Shown here piece after piece: positions 1 through 5,626 of a DNA stretch of 8,856 bases. A model generated the notes under the pieces. It saw only the letters and a list, made by a program, of their open reading frames with translations. It made no database searches and was not told where the DNA came from. How positions within the stretch are numbered: the stretch's first letter is position 1; the number at the start of each line of letters is the position of its first letter. The stretch is from NCBI GenBank assembly GCA_947462945.1, contig CANHTE010000033.1, positions 1 to 8,856 of the forward strand, given 5' to 3'. A program made the position numbers and the translations under genes. Source of the stretch: Acetobacteraceae bacterium. Lineage in GTDB: Bacteria; Pseudomonadota; Alphaproteobacteria; Acetobacterales; Acetobacteraceae.

Positions 1-389
1 GCCCGCATCCGTTCCATCGCCTCTACCGTCTCTTCAAGGGGAACGGAGCCACGCCAGTGCAGAAGATAGAGATCGAGGCACGCCACGCCGAGCCGTTTCA
101 GGCTGCGCTCGCAGGCCTGCGGCAGCGCGCGGCGGGAGGCATTGTGCGGATAGACCTTGGAGACGAGGAAGACCTCATCCCGCCGCCCGGCGATGGCCTC
201 GCCCACCACTTCCTCGGCGCGGCCCTCGGCATACATTTCCGCGGTGTCGATCACGGTCAGGCCCAGATCGAGCCCGGCGCGCAGGGCCGTGACCTCGGCC
301 TTCCGGTTGGCCGCGCGCTCTCCCATATGCCAGCTGCCCTGGCCCAGTGCCGCCACGGAAGTGCCATCGGCCAATGTGATGCTCTGCAT
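1..389 (-). CDS. Aldo/keto reductase, YeaE-like (partial, 3' end outside window)
   Basis: Predicted cytosolic NADPH-dependent aldo/keto reductase that reduces small aldehydes or ketones. The first 129 codons are present and the rest lies beyond the left edge. The catalytic tetrad of the superfamily is visible: Asp48 and Tyr53 in [10 protein letters not shown], Lys78 in FLVSKVYP and His111 in DLYLLHW. The N-terminal stretch [10 protein letters not shown] and the overall order of motifs resemble E. coli YeaE (a methylglyoxal reductase) from memory, so methylglyoxal or a similar carbonyl is a possible substrate; this is inference. The start is set by a strong Shine-Dalgarno sequence, GGAGGGA, a few bases upstream of the ATG. 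It is transcribed away from the exported-protein/sigma-factor operon, with only 34 bases between the two start codons, so the two promoters must lie close together or overlap coding sequence. The family is clear; the exact substrate is not. Confidence 0.93.
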   Translation of the reverse strand, partial: MQSITLADGTSVAALGQGSWHMGERAANRKAEVTALRAGLDLGLTVIDTAEMYAEGRAEEVVGEAIAGRRDEVFLVSKVYPHNASRRALPQACERSLKRLGVACLDLYLLHWRGSVPLEETVEAMERMR

Positions 390-423
390 GCCCGTCCCTC
401 CTGCGCGTGATAGGTTATAGCCC

Positions 424-1029
424 ATGAAACCCCTTGCCGCTCTCCTTGCCCTGCTGCCCAGCCTGGCCTTCGCGCAGCCGGTGCCCGAGGCCATCGGCCC
501 CTGGCAACTGGCCTGCGTGACGGACCGCATGACAGACCGCACCGCCTGCACCCTGCGCCACAAGGATTGGGTGGAGCGGCCGAGTGTGGGCGTGGGCCTC
601 GCCTTCGAAATCCTGGATCGCGGCGGGCGGTTGCTGCCGGCAGTGACGGCGCGGGATCTCTCGCTGGACAGCGTCTCACGCGGGTTGCTGGCCGTGGCGG
701 GCTCGGCCCAGCTGCGGCTGGGCGGCGGCGCCATGATGGAAATGCCTTGCTCGCTGGAGGGGCGCAGCCTGATCTGCATGCCCCGCAGTGCCGATGCGCC
801 CCGAGCCGCGCAGGAATTGCCGGCCGCCGATCGCGCCCTGGTCCGCATGGCGGGCCTTGGCAGCAACAACAATGCCGCGACCGAGCCGGCCGAGCTTCGC
901 CTGGCCGAGACCAGCGCCGCCATGGAACGTCTGCGCCGCCAGCAACCCGCCGGCACCACCCCTGCCCCGACCGAGCCGGGCCTGGATCTGGGCGGGCTGC
1001 TGGGCCGCATGCAGCAATTGCTGCGATGA
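424..1029 (+). CDS. Exported four-cysteine protein, first gene of ECF sigma operon
   Basis: A 201-residue protein that I do not recognise with certainty. Residues 1-17 form a Sec signal peptide (Lys2, then a Leu/Ala core ending AFA before Gln18), so the mature protein should be periplasmic. The mature part has exactly four cysteines, C31, C42, C109 and C118, which could form two disulfides. The pattern of an early Trp followed by two cysteines (GPWQLAC...C) and a second Cys pair later is loosely reminiscent of the IalB (invasion-associated locus B) family; this is a weak resemblance. After about residue 120 the protein becomes Ala/Glu/Arg-rich and probably helical, then ends in a Pro/Gly-rich stretch and [10 protein letters not shown]. 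No good Shine-Dalgarno sequence precedes the ATG, and an in-frame stop at 418 rules out a longer form. Its stop overlaps the ATG of the sigma factor (ATGA), so it is co-transcribed with the sigma/anti-sigma pair and may be the sensed component or a target. Confidence 0.85.
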   Translation: MKPLAALLALLPSLAFAQPVPEAIGPWQLACVTDRMTDRTACTLRHKDWVERPSVGVGLAFEILDRGGRLLPAVTARDLSLDSVSRGLLAVAGSAQLRLGGGAMMEMPCSLEGRSLICMPRSADAPRAAQELPAADRALVRMAGLGSNNNAATEPAELRLAETSAAMERLRRQQPAGTTPAPTEPGLDLGGLLGRMQQLLR

Positions 1030-1556
1030 GTGAAGCCGCCCAGCTTCTGGGGCGCATCGCGCGGGAGGATCGCGCAGCGCTCCAGGCGCTCTACAAGCTG
1101 CAATCGGTGCGGCTGTTCGGCGTGGCCATGGCCATCCTGCGGGACCGCGATGCGGCAGCGGATGCGGTGCATGATGGGTTCGTGAAAATCGCCCGCCGTG
1201 CCGCGCAATATGACCCGGAGCGCGGCGCGGCCGAAGCCTGGCTGGGCTCCGTGATCCGGCATGCGGCGCTCGACATCGCCCGCCGCCGGGGCCGGGAAAT
1301 CCCGACCGATGACGCCACGCTGGGCGATTCGCCGGTCGAGGCGGACCAGCTGGAGACCCTCGCCGCCGGAGAGGATGGCGCGAGGCTGCGCGAATGCCTG
1401 TCGCGGCTGGCCGACAAGAACCGCCAGGGCATTGTGCTGGCTTTCGTGCATGGCCTCTCTCACCCCCAGATCGCGGCCAAACTCGATTTGCCGCTCGGGA
1501 CGGTGAAGGCCTGGATCCGGCGCGGGTTGCACAGCCTGAAGGAGTGCCTGGCATGA
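1026..1556 (+). CDS. ECF-family RNA polymerase sigma factor
   Basis: A 176-residue sigma-70 family protein with only regions 2 and 4, the layout of extracytoplasmic-function sigma factors. Region 2 spans about residues 9-90 and includes [20 protein letters not shown] (core binding), then a Trp-containing -10-recognition stretch ([20 protein letters not shown]). An acidic linker (about 91-118) leads to region 4 at about 121-173, with the helix-turn-helix [22 protein letters not shown] that would read the -35 element. The start is the ATG that overlaps the upstream stop as ATGA; there is no separate Shine-Dalgarno sequence, so translation is probably coupled. The stop in turn overlaps the anti-sigma gene by the same ATGA arrangement. 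It should be held inactive by the membrane anti-sigma factor encoded next and released by an envelope signal. The family is clear; the ECF subgroup and regulon cannot be stated from the sequence alone. Confidence 0.95.
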   Translation: MSEAAQLLGRIAREDRAALQALYKLQSVRLFGVAMAILRDRDAAADAVHDGFVKIARRAAQYDPERGAAEAWLGSVIRHAALDIARRRGREIPTDDATLGDSPVEADQLETLAAGEDGARLRECLSRLADKNRQGIVLAFVHGLSHPQIAAKLDLPLGTVKAWIRRGLHSLKECLA

Positions 1557-2218
1557 CGGCCCAGGAACGCGACGAGATGGCGGCCGAATATGTGCTGGGC
1601 ACCTTGGAGGCGCGCGAGTCCGATGCCGCGCGCAAGCTGATGGCCCGCGATGCCGAATTCGCGCAACTGGTGACCGATTGGGAAGCACGCCTGGCCCCGC
1701 TGCTCACGCTCGCGGCGCCGGAAGCGCCGCCGCCCGGGCTTTGGGCCCGCATCGAGGCAACGCTGGGCGACGCCCAACCGGCGCGGCGCGTATTGCGCTT
1801 CTCATGGCGGGGCTTCGGCCTAGGGGCCAGCGCGGTGGCCACGGGCCTGGCCGCCTTCCTGGTCTTCCGGCCCCCGGCCGCCCCGCCCATGATGACCGTG
1901 CTGCTGACCAGCCAGGATCAATCGGCCTTCCTGGTCGAGGCGGAGCACGGGCAAATCCGCCTGGCGGCCGTCAACCCGCGCGGCGTGGAGGCTGGGCGTG
2001 TCATGCAGCTCTGGGCCTTGCCGCAGGGCGCGACGGCACCGACCTCGCTCGGGCTGGTGCCGGAGAGCGGGCGCTTGAGCGTGACGCCGCGTGGCATCCG
2101 CCCTGCGCCCGGCATGCTGATCGAGATCACCCTGGAACCGCCCGGCGGCTCACCCACCGGGCGGCCGACCGGCCCCATCCTGTTCATCGGGCGGCTGACG
2201 GCGGCGGGCACCAGCTGA
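1553..2218 (+). CDS. Anti-sigma factor, RskA-like, single-pass membrane protein
   Basis: A 221-residue anti-sigma factor for the ECF sigma factor encoded just upstream. The N-terminal cytoplasmic part (about 1-80) begins with [14 protein letters not shown], the usual opening of RskA-type anti-sigma domains. One transmembrane helix lies at about 87-105 ([19 protein letters not shown]). The periplasmic part (about 113-215) carries RskA-domain signatures: [18 protein letters not shown] and [20 protein letters not shown]. There are no cysteines, and no His-x3-Cys-x2-Cys zinc motif in the sigma-binding part, so it is not a zinc-binding anti-sigma (ZAS) protein of the RsrA/ChrR type. A good Shine-Dalgarno sequence, AAGGAG, sits 8 bases upstream of the ATG, inside the end of the sigma gene, and may allow a higher translation rate than for the sigma factor. 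Family work shows such proteins are often released by regulated proteolysis; nothing here identifies the signal. Confidence 0.93.
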   Translation: MTAQERDEMAAEYVLGTLEARESDAARKLMARDAEFAQLVTDWEARLAPLLTLAAPEAPPPGLWARIEATLGDAQPARRVLRFSWRGFGLGASAVATGLAAFLVFRPPAAPPMMTVLLTSQDQSAFLVEAEHGQIRLAAVNPRGVEAGRVMQLWALPQGATAPTSLGLVPESGRLSVTPRGIRPAPGMLIEITLEPPGGSPTGRPTGPILFIGRLTAAGTS

Positions 2219-2250
2219 GGCCGGGCAAGGCCCGAGCATGCAAATTTGGC

Positions 2251-2279
2251 TTGACCTGGAGGGCGCTTCTGGCCGTGCA
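2251..2279 (+). promoter_or_regulatory. Possible promoter for the Bug/TctC-like gene
   Basis: A TTGACC hexamer at 2251-2256 matches the -35 consensus well (5 of 6). The matching -10 region about 17 bases on, CGTGCA near 2274-2279, is poor. It lies in the 103-base gap between the anti-sigma gene and the binding-protein gene, which needs its own promoter if it is not read through from the sigma operon. Only the -35 half is convincing. Confidence 0.28.
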
Positions 2280-2321
2280 TGATGTCCGGCACGTGCACCA
2301 AAGCGCGGCCAGGGAGAGATG

Positions 2322-3308
2322 ATGTCGCACACCCCCACCACGCGCCGCGTGGCGCTGGGCCTGACGGCCTTGGCCGCACCTGCCCTTGCCAGCCTGGCCC
2401 ATGCGCAGCCGGCCTGGCCCAATGGCTCGATCCGCTTCATCGGGCTGTTTCCGCCGGGCGGCGGGACGGACATCCTCTCCCGCATGTGGTGCCTGAAGAT
2501 GAGTGAGATCACCGGGCAGCAATTCGTGGTGGAAAACCGCTCCGGCTCGGGCGGCAATGTGGGGAGCGAGGCGATTGCGCGCGCCACGCCGGATGGCAAC
2601 ACCATCGGCCTGGCCAGCGTGGCACCGCTGGCCATCTCGCCCACGCTGTATGGGCGGCTGCCTTTCAATGCGGCACAGGATTTCGCGCTGGTCTCCGGGC
2701 TGTGGCAATTGCCCAATCTGCTGGTGGTGAACAATGACGTGCCCGCGCGCTCGGTGCCGGAACTCATCGCGCTTCTGAAGGCCAATCCGGGGCGCTATGC
2801 CTATGCCTCCTCGGGCTCGGGCACCACGGTTCATCTCTCGGGCGAGATGTTCAAGGCGATGGCGGGCGTGGACATGCTGCATGTGCCCTATCGCGGCGCG
2901 GCCCCCGCCCATGTGGATATCCAGGGCGGGCGGGTGCACATGATTTTTGACAATATCCCGCAAGGCCTGGCCCTGGCGCGCGAGGGAAGGCTGCGTGCGC
3001 TCGCCGTCACCGGCGCCACGCGTAGCCCGCAGGCGCCCGAGATTCCGGCCATGGCGGAGTTTCTGCCAGGCTTCGAAATCACCTCCTGGGGGGGTGTGAT
3101 GGGCCCGGCCGGCATGCCGCCCGCCATCATCCATCGCCTCAATGCGCTGACAAAGGAATCGCTGGAAAGCGCCGATTTGAAGCGGCGCTTCGAGGAGAAC
3201 GGGGCCTCCACCTGGTACACCACACCGGAGGAGTTCGCGAATTTCCGGACGCTGAATGAGGCGGCCTTTGCGCCGTTGATCCGGGCTTCGGGGGCGCGGG
3301 TGGATTAA
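2322..3308 (+). CDS. Bug/TctC-family tripartite tricarboxylate transporter substrate-binding protein
   Basis: A 328-residue periplasmic binding protein of the Bug (TctC) family, which captures small carboxylates or related solutes for TctAB-type transporters; some members act as sensors. A signal peptide covers residues 1-28 (TTRRVALG, then an Ala/Leu core ending LAHA before Gln). The paired arginines are Tat-like, but the motif is imperfect. Family signatures follow in order: FPPGGGTDILSR (about 43-54), VVENRSGSGGNVG, YASSGSGTTVHLSGE, MLHVPYRGAAPAHVDIQGG, and MGPAGMPPAIIHRLN towards the C-terminus. Length is normal for the family. Two ATGs are adjacent, at 2319 and 2322. The GGGAG at 2312-2316 is 5 bases from the second and only 2 from the first, so 2322 is preferred. 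No tctA or tctB membrane gene is in the window, which is common for this expanded family. The ligand cannot be predicted. Confidence 0.93.
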   Translation: MSHTPTTRRVALGLTALAAPALASLAHAQPAWPNGSIRFIGLFPPGGGTDILSRMWCLKMSEITGQQFVVENRSGSGGNVGSEAIARATPDGNTIGLASVAPLAISPTLYGRLPFNAAQDFALVSGLWQLPNLLVVNNDVPARSVPELIALLKANPGRYAYASSGSGTTVHLSGEMFKAMAGVDMLHVPYRGAAPAHVDIQGGRVHMIFDNIPQGLALAREGRLRALAVTGATRSPQAPEIPAMAEFLPGFEITSWGGVMGPAGMPPAIIHRLNALTKESLESADLKRRFEENGASTWYTTPEEFANFRTLNEAAFAPLIRASGARVD

Positions 3309-3394
3309 GGGCCTCCGGCGGCTGGGGCCGGGGCCCCAGACCCCGATCATGGAATGGGGTCCGGGGCCTGAGGCCCCGGCCGCCGGAGGCCTTT
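3307..3394. terminator. Very long GC-rich hairpin between convergent genes, probable terminator
   Basis: A nearly continuous inverted repeat fills the space between the binding-protein stop codon and the end of the HIT gene. The outer arms 3310-3322 and 3379-3391 (GGCCTCCGGCGGC and its complement) pair perfectly and extend by a G-T and two A-T pairs. GGGGCC at 3324-3329 pairs with 3372-3377. The inner arms 3332-3344 and 3356-3368 pair with one mismatch, around an 11-base loop at 3345-3355. On the plus strand it ends in TTTT (3392-3395), as expected for an intrinsic terminator of the binding-protein gene. On the minus strand the trailing bases TTAAT give a weaker U tract, so termination of the HIT operon there is less sure. 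The size and two-step palindrome are more than a simple terminator needs. Confidence 0.75.
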
Positions 3395-3397
3395 TCC

Positions 3398-3778
3398 CTA
3401 CCCCGCCGAAATCATCCGCCCCAACGGCTTGCCCCCACACACATGCACATGGAAATGCGGCACCTCCTGCCCCGAATCCGGCCCCATATTGGACAGCAGG
3501 CGGTAGCCGGCCGCTTCCAGCCCCAGCGATTTCGCCACCAGGCCCACGGCGCGCCAGAAGCCCGCGATCTCCTCGGCGCTCGCGCTCGCGTGGAAATCCG
3601 CGGCGCTCACATACGCGCCCTTGGGGATCACCAGCACATGGGTGGGCGCCTGGGGGTGGATGTCATGAAAGGCCAAAGCGTGGCCATCCTCATGCACCCG
3701 CTGGCAGGGAATCTCCCCGCGCAGAATGCGCGCGAAGATGTTTTGCGGATCATAAGGGGGCAGGCCGGAGACGCTCAT
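3398..3778 (-). CDS. HIT-family (histidine triad) nucleotide-binding protein
   Basis: A 126-residue HIT-domain protein, expected to be a cytosolic nucleoside phosphoramidate or acyl-adenylate hydrolase of the HinT type. The histidine triad is intact as H108-F-H110-V-H112 in GQEVPHFHVHVCGG, and the middle histidine is the nucleophile in the family. The N-terminal motifs YDPQNIFARILRGEIPC and ALAFHDIHPQAPTHVLVIPK are typical of bacterial HinT-like proteins and fix the reading frame. The start at 3778 (MSVSGLPPYD) is chosen because family similarity begins there. An in-frame ATG at 3814, three bases after the stop of the upstream acetyltransferase, would add 12 residues and would be translationally coupled; the weak AAGG in front of it keeps that open. 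It is the last gene of the amidase-acetyltransferase-HIT cluster, followed by the long hairpin. Confidence 0.92.
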   Translation of the reverse strand: MSVSGLPPYDPQNIFARILRGEIPCQRVHEDGHALAFHDIHPQAPTHVLVIPKGAYVSAADFHASASAEEIAGFWRAVGLVAKSLGLEAAGYRLLSNMGPDSGQEVPHFHVHVCGGKPLGRMISAG

Positions 3779-3817
3779 GCGGCGCAGGATAGCAAAACCT
3801 GGCCCGCACGCCATGCC

Positions 3818-4336
3818 TTAACCGGGCAGGCTGTGATCACCCTCGCCCAGGGCGCGCTGCATGGTCACCACATCCACCCATTGGCCGAACTTCAGCCCGA
3901 CCGACTTCATGGTGCCCACCTGGCGGAAGCCGAGCGAGGAATGCAGCCCGATGGAGCCCACATTCTCGCTATCGCCGATCACCGCGATCATCTGGCGGAA
4001 GCCGCGCGCGGTGGCGTGTTCCAGCAGCGCCTGCACCAGCGCCTTGCCCACGCCCATGCCGCGCACATCCTGGCGAACATAGATGCTGTCCTCGGCCGTG
4101 AAGCGATAGGCGCTGCGGTCGCGGATTTGGGAGTAATAGCCATAGCCCGTGATCACTCCCTCATGCTCGGCCACCAGCCAGGCGCATTGGGCGGCCTGGA
4201 CCTTGGCCATGCGCGCGGCGATCTCGGCCTCATCCGGCGGGGTCTCCTCGAATGTGCCGGTGCCGGTGAGGACGTGATGCGCGTAGATGGCCGTGATGGC
4301 TGACAGGTCGGCCAGCACGGCGTCCCGGATCATCAT
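3818..4336 (-). CDS. GNAT N-acetyltransferase, phosphinothricin acetyltransferase-like
   Basis: A 172-residue Gcn5-related N-acetyltransferase of the phosphinothricin/methionine-sulfoximine acetyltransferase subfamily. It transfers acetyl from acetyl-CoA to the amino group of a small amino-acid-like substrate in the cytosol. Visible family features are IRDAVLADLSAITAIYAHHV at the N-terminus, GTGTFEETPP (about 25-34), YRFTAEDSIYV with Glu82 in the position expected for the catalytic base, the acetyl-CoA loop VRQDVRGMGVGKAL (87-100), and the C-terminal GLKFGQWVDVVTMQR. The length is typical. The start ATG at 4336 overlaps the amidase stop as ATGA, so the two are translationally coupled; a second ATG follows directly at 4333. 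Many chromosomal members act on methionine sulfoximine or unknown amines rather than the herbicide, so a resistance role should not be assumed. Confidence 0.93.
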   Translation of the reverse strand: MMIRDAVLADLSAITAIYAHHVLTGTGTFEETPPDEAEIAARMAKVQAAQCAWLVAEHEGVITGYGYYSQIRDRSAYRFTAEDSIYVRQDVRGMGVGKALVQALLEHATARGFRQMIAVIGDSENVGSIGLHSSLGFRQVGTMKSVGLKFGQWVDVVTMQRALGEGDHSLPG

Positions 4337-5535
4337 GCGAGGCCAAGCTCCGCAGAAAGCCGCGTGGCCAGGTCCAGCAGGGCGCGGTCCCGCCCGGGGG
4401 CGGCGGCGATGGAGAGGCCGACCGGCGCGCCATCCACCCGCCCCGCCGGGATGCTCACCTCGCAAAGGCCAGCGAGGCCCGAGATGGCGGTCACGCCCAT
4501 CGTCCGCTCGCGCACGGCATTTTGTTCAGCGGCGGAGGCGGTGAGCAGGGGCGCGGCGAAGGGCGAGGTCGGGAAGGCAAGCACCGCACCGCCCGCCAGC
4601 AGCGCGCGAACGCGCACCGAGAAACGCTTGCGGAAGGCGCGGCCGGCGGCGGCCTTGGCAGGGTCCATGTCGCGCGCGGCGTCGAAACGCTCCTTCACGC
4701 CCGGGCCGAAGGCTGGCTGGGTGGCAACGACCCAGCTACCCAGGGTAGCCCAGGCCTCCTGCGCCTGGACACAGCGAAAATTCTCATAGGCCTCGGCCAG
4801 GACATGGGACGGGCCTTCGACGCGCACCGCCTGCCCCGTGCCGATGATGCGCTCCAGCGCCTCGAAGGCGGGCAGCAGGGCGGCAGCGGTGGCGGGGTCC
4901 GCGTTCATCCAGACGCTTTGCGGCTTCAGTAACGGCGCCAGATGCATCACATTGGGCAGCGCATCCTCGGGCAGCAGAGCATCGCCCACCCGTTGCAGCA
5001 CGCGGGCGGATTGCGCGAACCAGCCGCAGGTGTCGAAGCTCGGCCCCAAGCCGCAAGCGCCGGCCAGGCTGACGGAGCCCCAGCTCGGCCGGATGCCGAA
5101 GACGCCGCAATAGCTGGCGGGGATGCGCACGCTGCCGCCGGTGTCCGAACCCAGCGCGAAATCCACCAGCCCTGCGCCCACCGCGGCGGCGGACCCGCAG
5201 GAGGAACCGCCCGGGAAGCGGTCCGGCGCGTTCGGGTTGATGGGGGTGCCATGCCAGACATTCTCGCCGGTCAGGCCATAGGCGAGTTCCACCGTCTTGG
5301 TCTTGCCGACGAGTTCGCCGCCGGCCTCCAGCAGGGCCATGATGGCGGGTGCGGTGGCGGCGGCCACGGGGTGCGTGCGCCCCCAATCCGGATTGCCATA
5401 GGTCGTGGGCGCGCCGGCCACGTCGAACAGGTCCTTCACGGCGAAGCGCAAGCCATCCAGCCCGCCGGAGCCGAGCGGCGCATGGGTCACGCGCTCACCG
5501 GGGATGAAGGCCTGGACGTCGTCGGAAAGCGGCAT
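4333..5535 (-). CDS. Amidase-signature family hydrolase
   Basis: A 400-residue serine amidase that hydrolyses a carboxamide bond. The Ser-cisSer-Lys triad is in place: Lys34 in FAVKDLFDV, Ser111 in FPGGSSCGSAAAVG and Ser135 in GSDTGGSVRIPASYCG. The 24-residue spacing between the two serines is what the family shows. At about 400 residues it is on the short side for the family (often 450-500) and resembles the compact AMI1/indole-acetamide-hydrolase-like branch. The substrate is unknown. The ATG at 5535 is chosen because a near-perfect Shine-Dalgarno sequence, AAAGGTGAT, precedes it by about 4 bases. A GTG at 5544 in the same frame lies inside that ribosome-binding site and is rejected. Its stop overlaps the next gene (acetyltransferase) as ATGA. 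There is no signal peptide, so it should act in the cytosol. Confidence 0.93.
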   Translation of the reverse strand: MPLSDDVQAFIPGERVTHAPLGSGGLDGLRFAVKDLFDVAGAPTTYGNPDWGRTHPVAAATAPAIMALLEAGGELVGKTKTVELAYGLTGENVWHGTPINPNAPDRFPGGSSCGSAAAVGAGLVDFALGSDTGGSVRIPASYCGVFGIRPSWGSVSLAGACGLGPSFDTCGWFAQSARVLQRVGDALLPEDALPNVMHLAPLLKPQSVWMNADPATAAALLPAFEALERIIGTGQAVRVEGPSHVLAEAYENFRCVQAQEAWATLGSWVVATQPAFGPGVKERFDAARDMDPAKAAAGRAFRKRFSVRVRALLAGGAVLAFPTSPFAAPLLTASAAEQNAVRERTMGVTAISGLAGLCEVSIPAGRVDGAPVGLSIAAAPGRDRALLDLATRLSAELGLA

Positions 5536-5577
5536 GGTGATCACCTTTGAGAAAGTCTCACCATGCTAGATCGGTGA
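5533..5577 (-). promoter_or_regulatory. Inverted repeats around the amidase start site
   Basis: Read on the minus strand, CATGGTGA (5558-5565) is the exact complement of TCACCATG (5533-5540), with a 17-base spacer. The second arm holds the start codon and the Shine-Dalgarno sequence lies mostly in the spacer. Two further members of the same GGTGA/TCACC set occur, at 5541-5545 and 5573-5577, so alternative pairings are possible. It could be an operator or an RNA structure controlling initiation. The arrangement is seen directly; the function is inferred. Confidence 0.4.
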
Positions 5578-5590
5578 CCGGGGCGCGCAA
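5563..5590 (-). promoter_or_regulatory. Candidate promoter for the amidase-GNAT-HIT operon
   Basis: On the minus strand, TTGCGC (5585-5590) and TAGCAT (5563-5568) form a plausible -35/-10 pair with a 16-base spacer. Transcription would begin near 5556, leaving a leader of about 20 bases that contains the strong ribosome-binding site. The -10 overlaps one arm of the inverted repeat upstream of the amidase, so a repressor bound there could block it. Sequence match only. Confidence 0.3.
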
Positions 5591-5626
5591 GTCATACCTT
5601 CCGGCCCGCCCCGGCCAAGCGGCGCC

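Noticed and set aside
676..1890. A minus-strand open frame of 404 codons across the sigma/anti-sigma operon
   Set aside because: Arg/Pro/Ala-rich shadow; the three plus-strand genes have strong domain evidence and overlapping starts and stops.
2222..2234. CGGGC-AAG-GCCCG hairpin just after the anti-sigma stop codon as a terminator
   Set aside because: Only a 5-base-pair stem and no following T run. It may slow polymerase but cannot be called a terminator.
2322..2410. Tat-dependent export of the Bug/TctC protein because of its twin arginines
   Set aside because: The motif TRRVALG lacks the usual Phe and Lys positions, and family members are mostly Sec-exported, so Tat use cannot be claimed.
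2184..3440. A 418-codon open frame antisense to the Bug/TctC gene
   Set aside because: Low-complexity Arg/His/Gly-rich product with no motif, running through the long intergenic palindrome. The plus-strand gene fully explains the region.
3443..4303. A plus-strand open frame of 286 codons across the HIT and GNAT genes
   Set aside because: It spans two well-supported minus-strand genes and their junction, and its His-rich product resembles an antisense translation.
3818..4336. Herbicide (phosphinothricin) resistance gene
   Set aside because: The subfamily match is clear, but chromosomal members commonly act on methionine sulfoximine or unknown amines. There is no mobile or resistance context here.
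4334..4465. An upstream start at 4465 for the phosphinothricin-acetyltransferase-like gene
   Set aside because: It would add 43 residues inside the amidase coding region, rich in Arg/Gly/Ala and unlike the family. Similarity begins at the ATG overlapping the amidase stop.
5578..5614. CCGGGGCG/CGCCCCGG inverted repeat between the esterase-like gene and the amidase as a terminator
   Set aside because: The 8-base arms match, but the 21-base loop is long and no T run follows on the minus strand. It also overlaps the candidate -35 of the amidase promoter, so its role is unclear.
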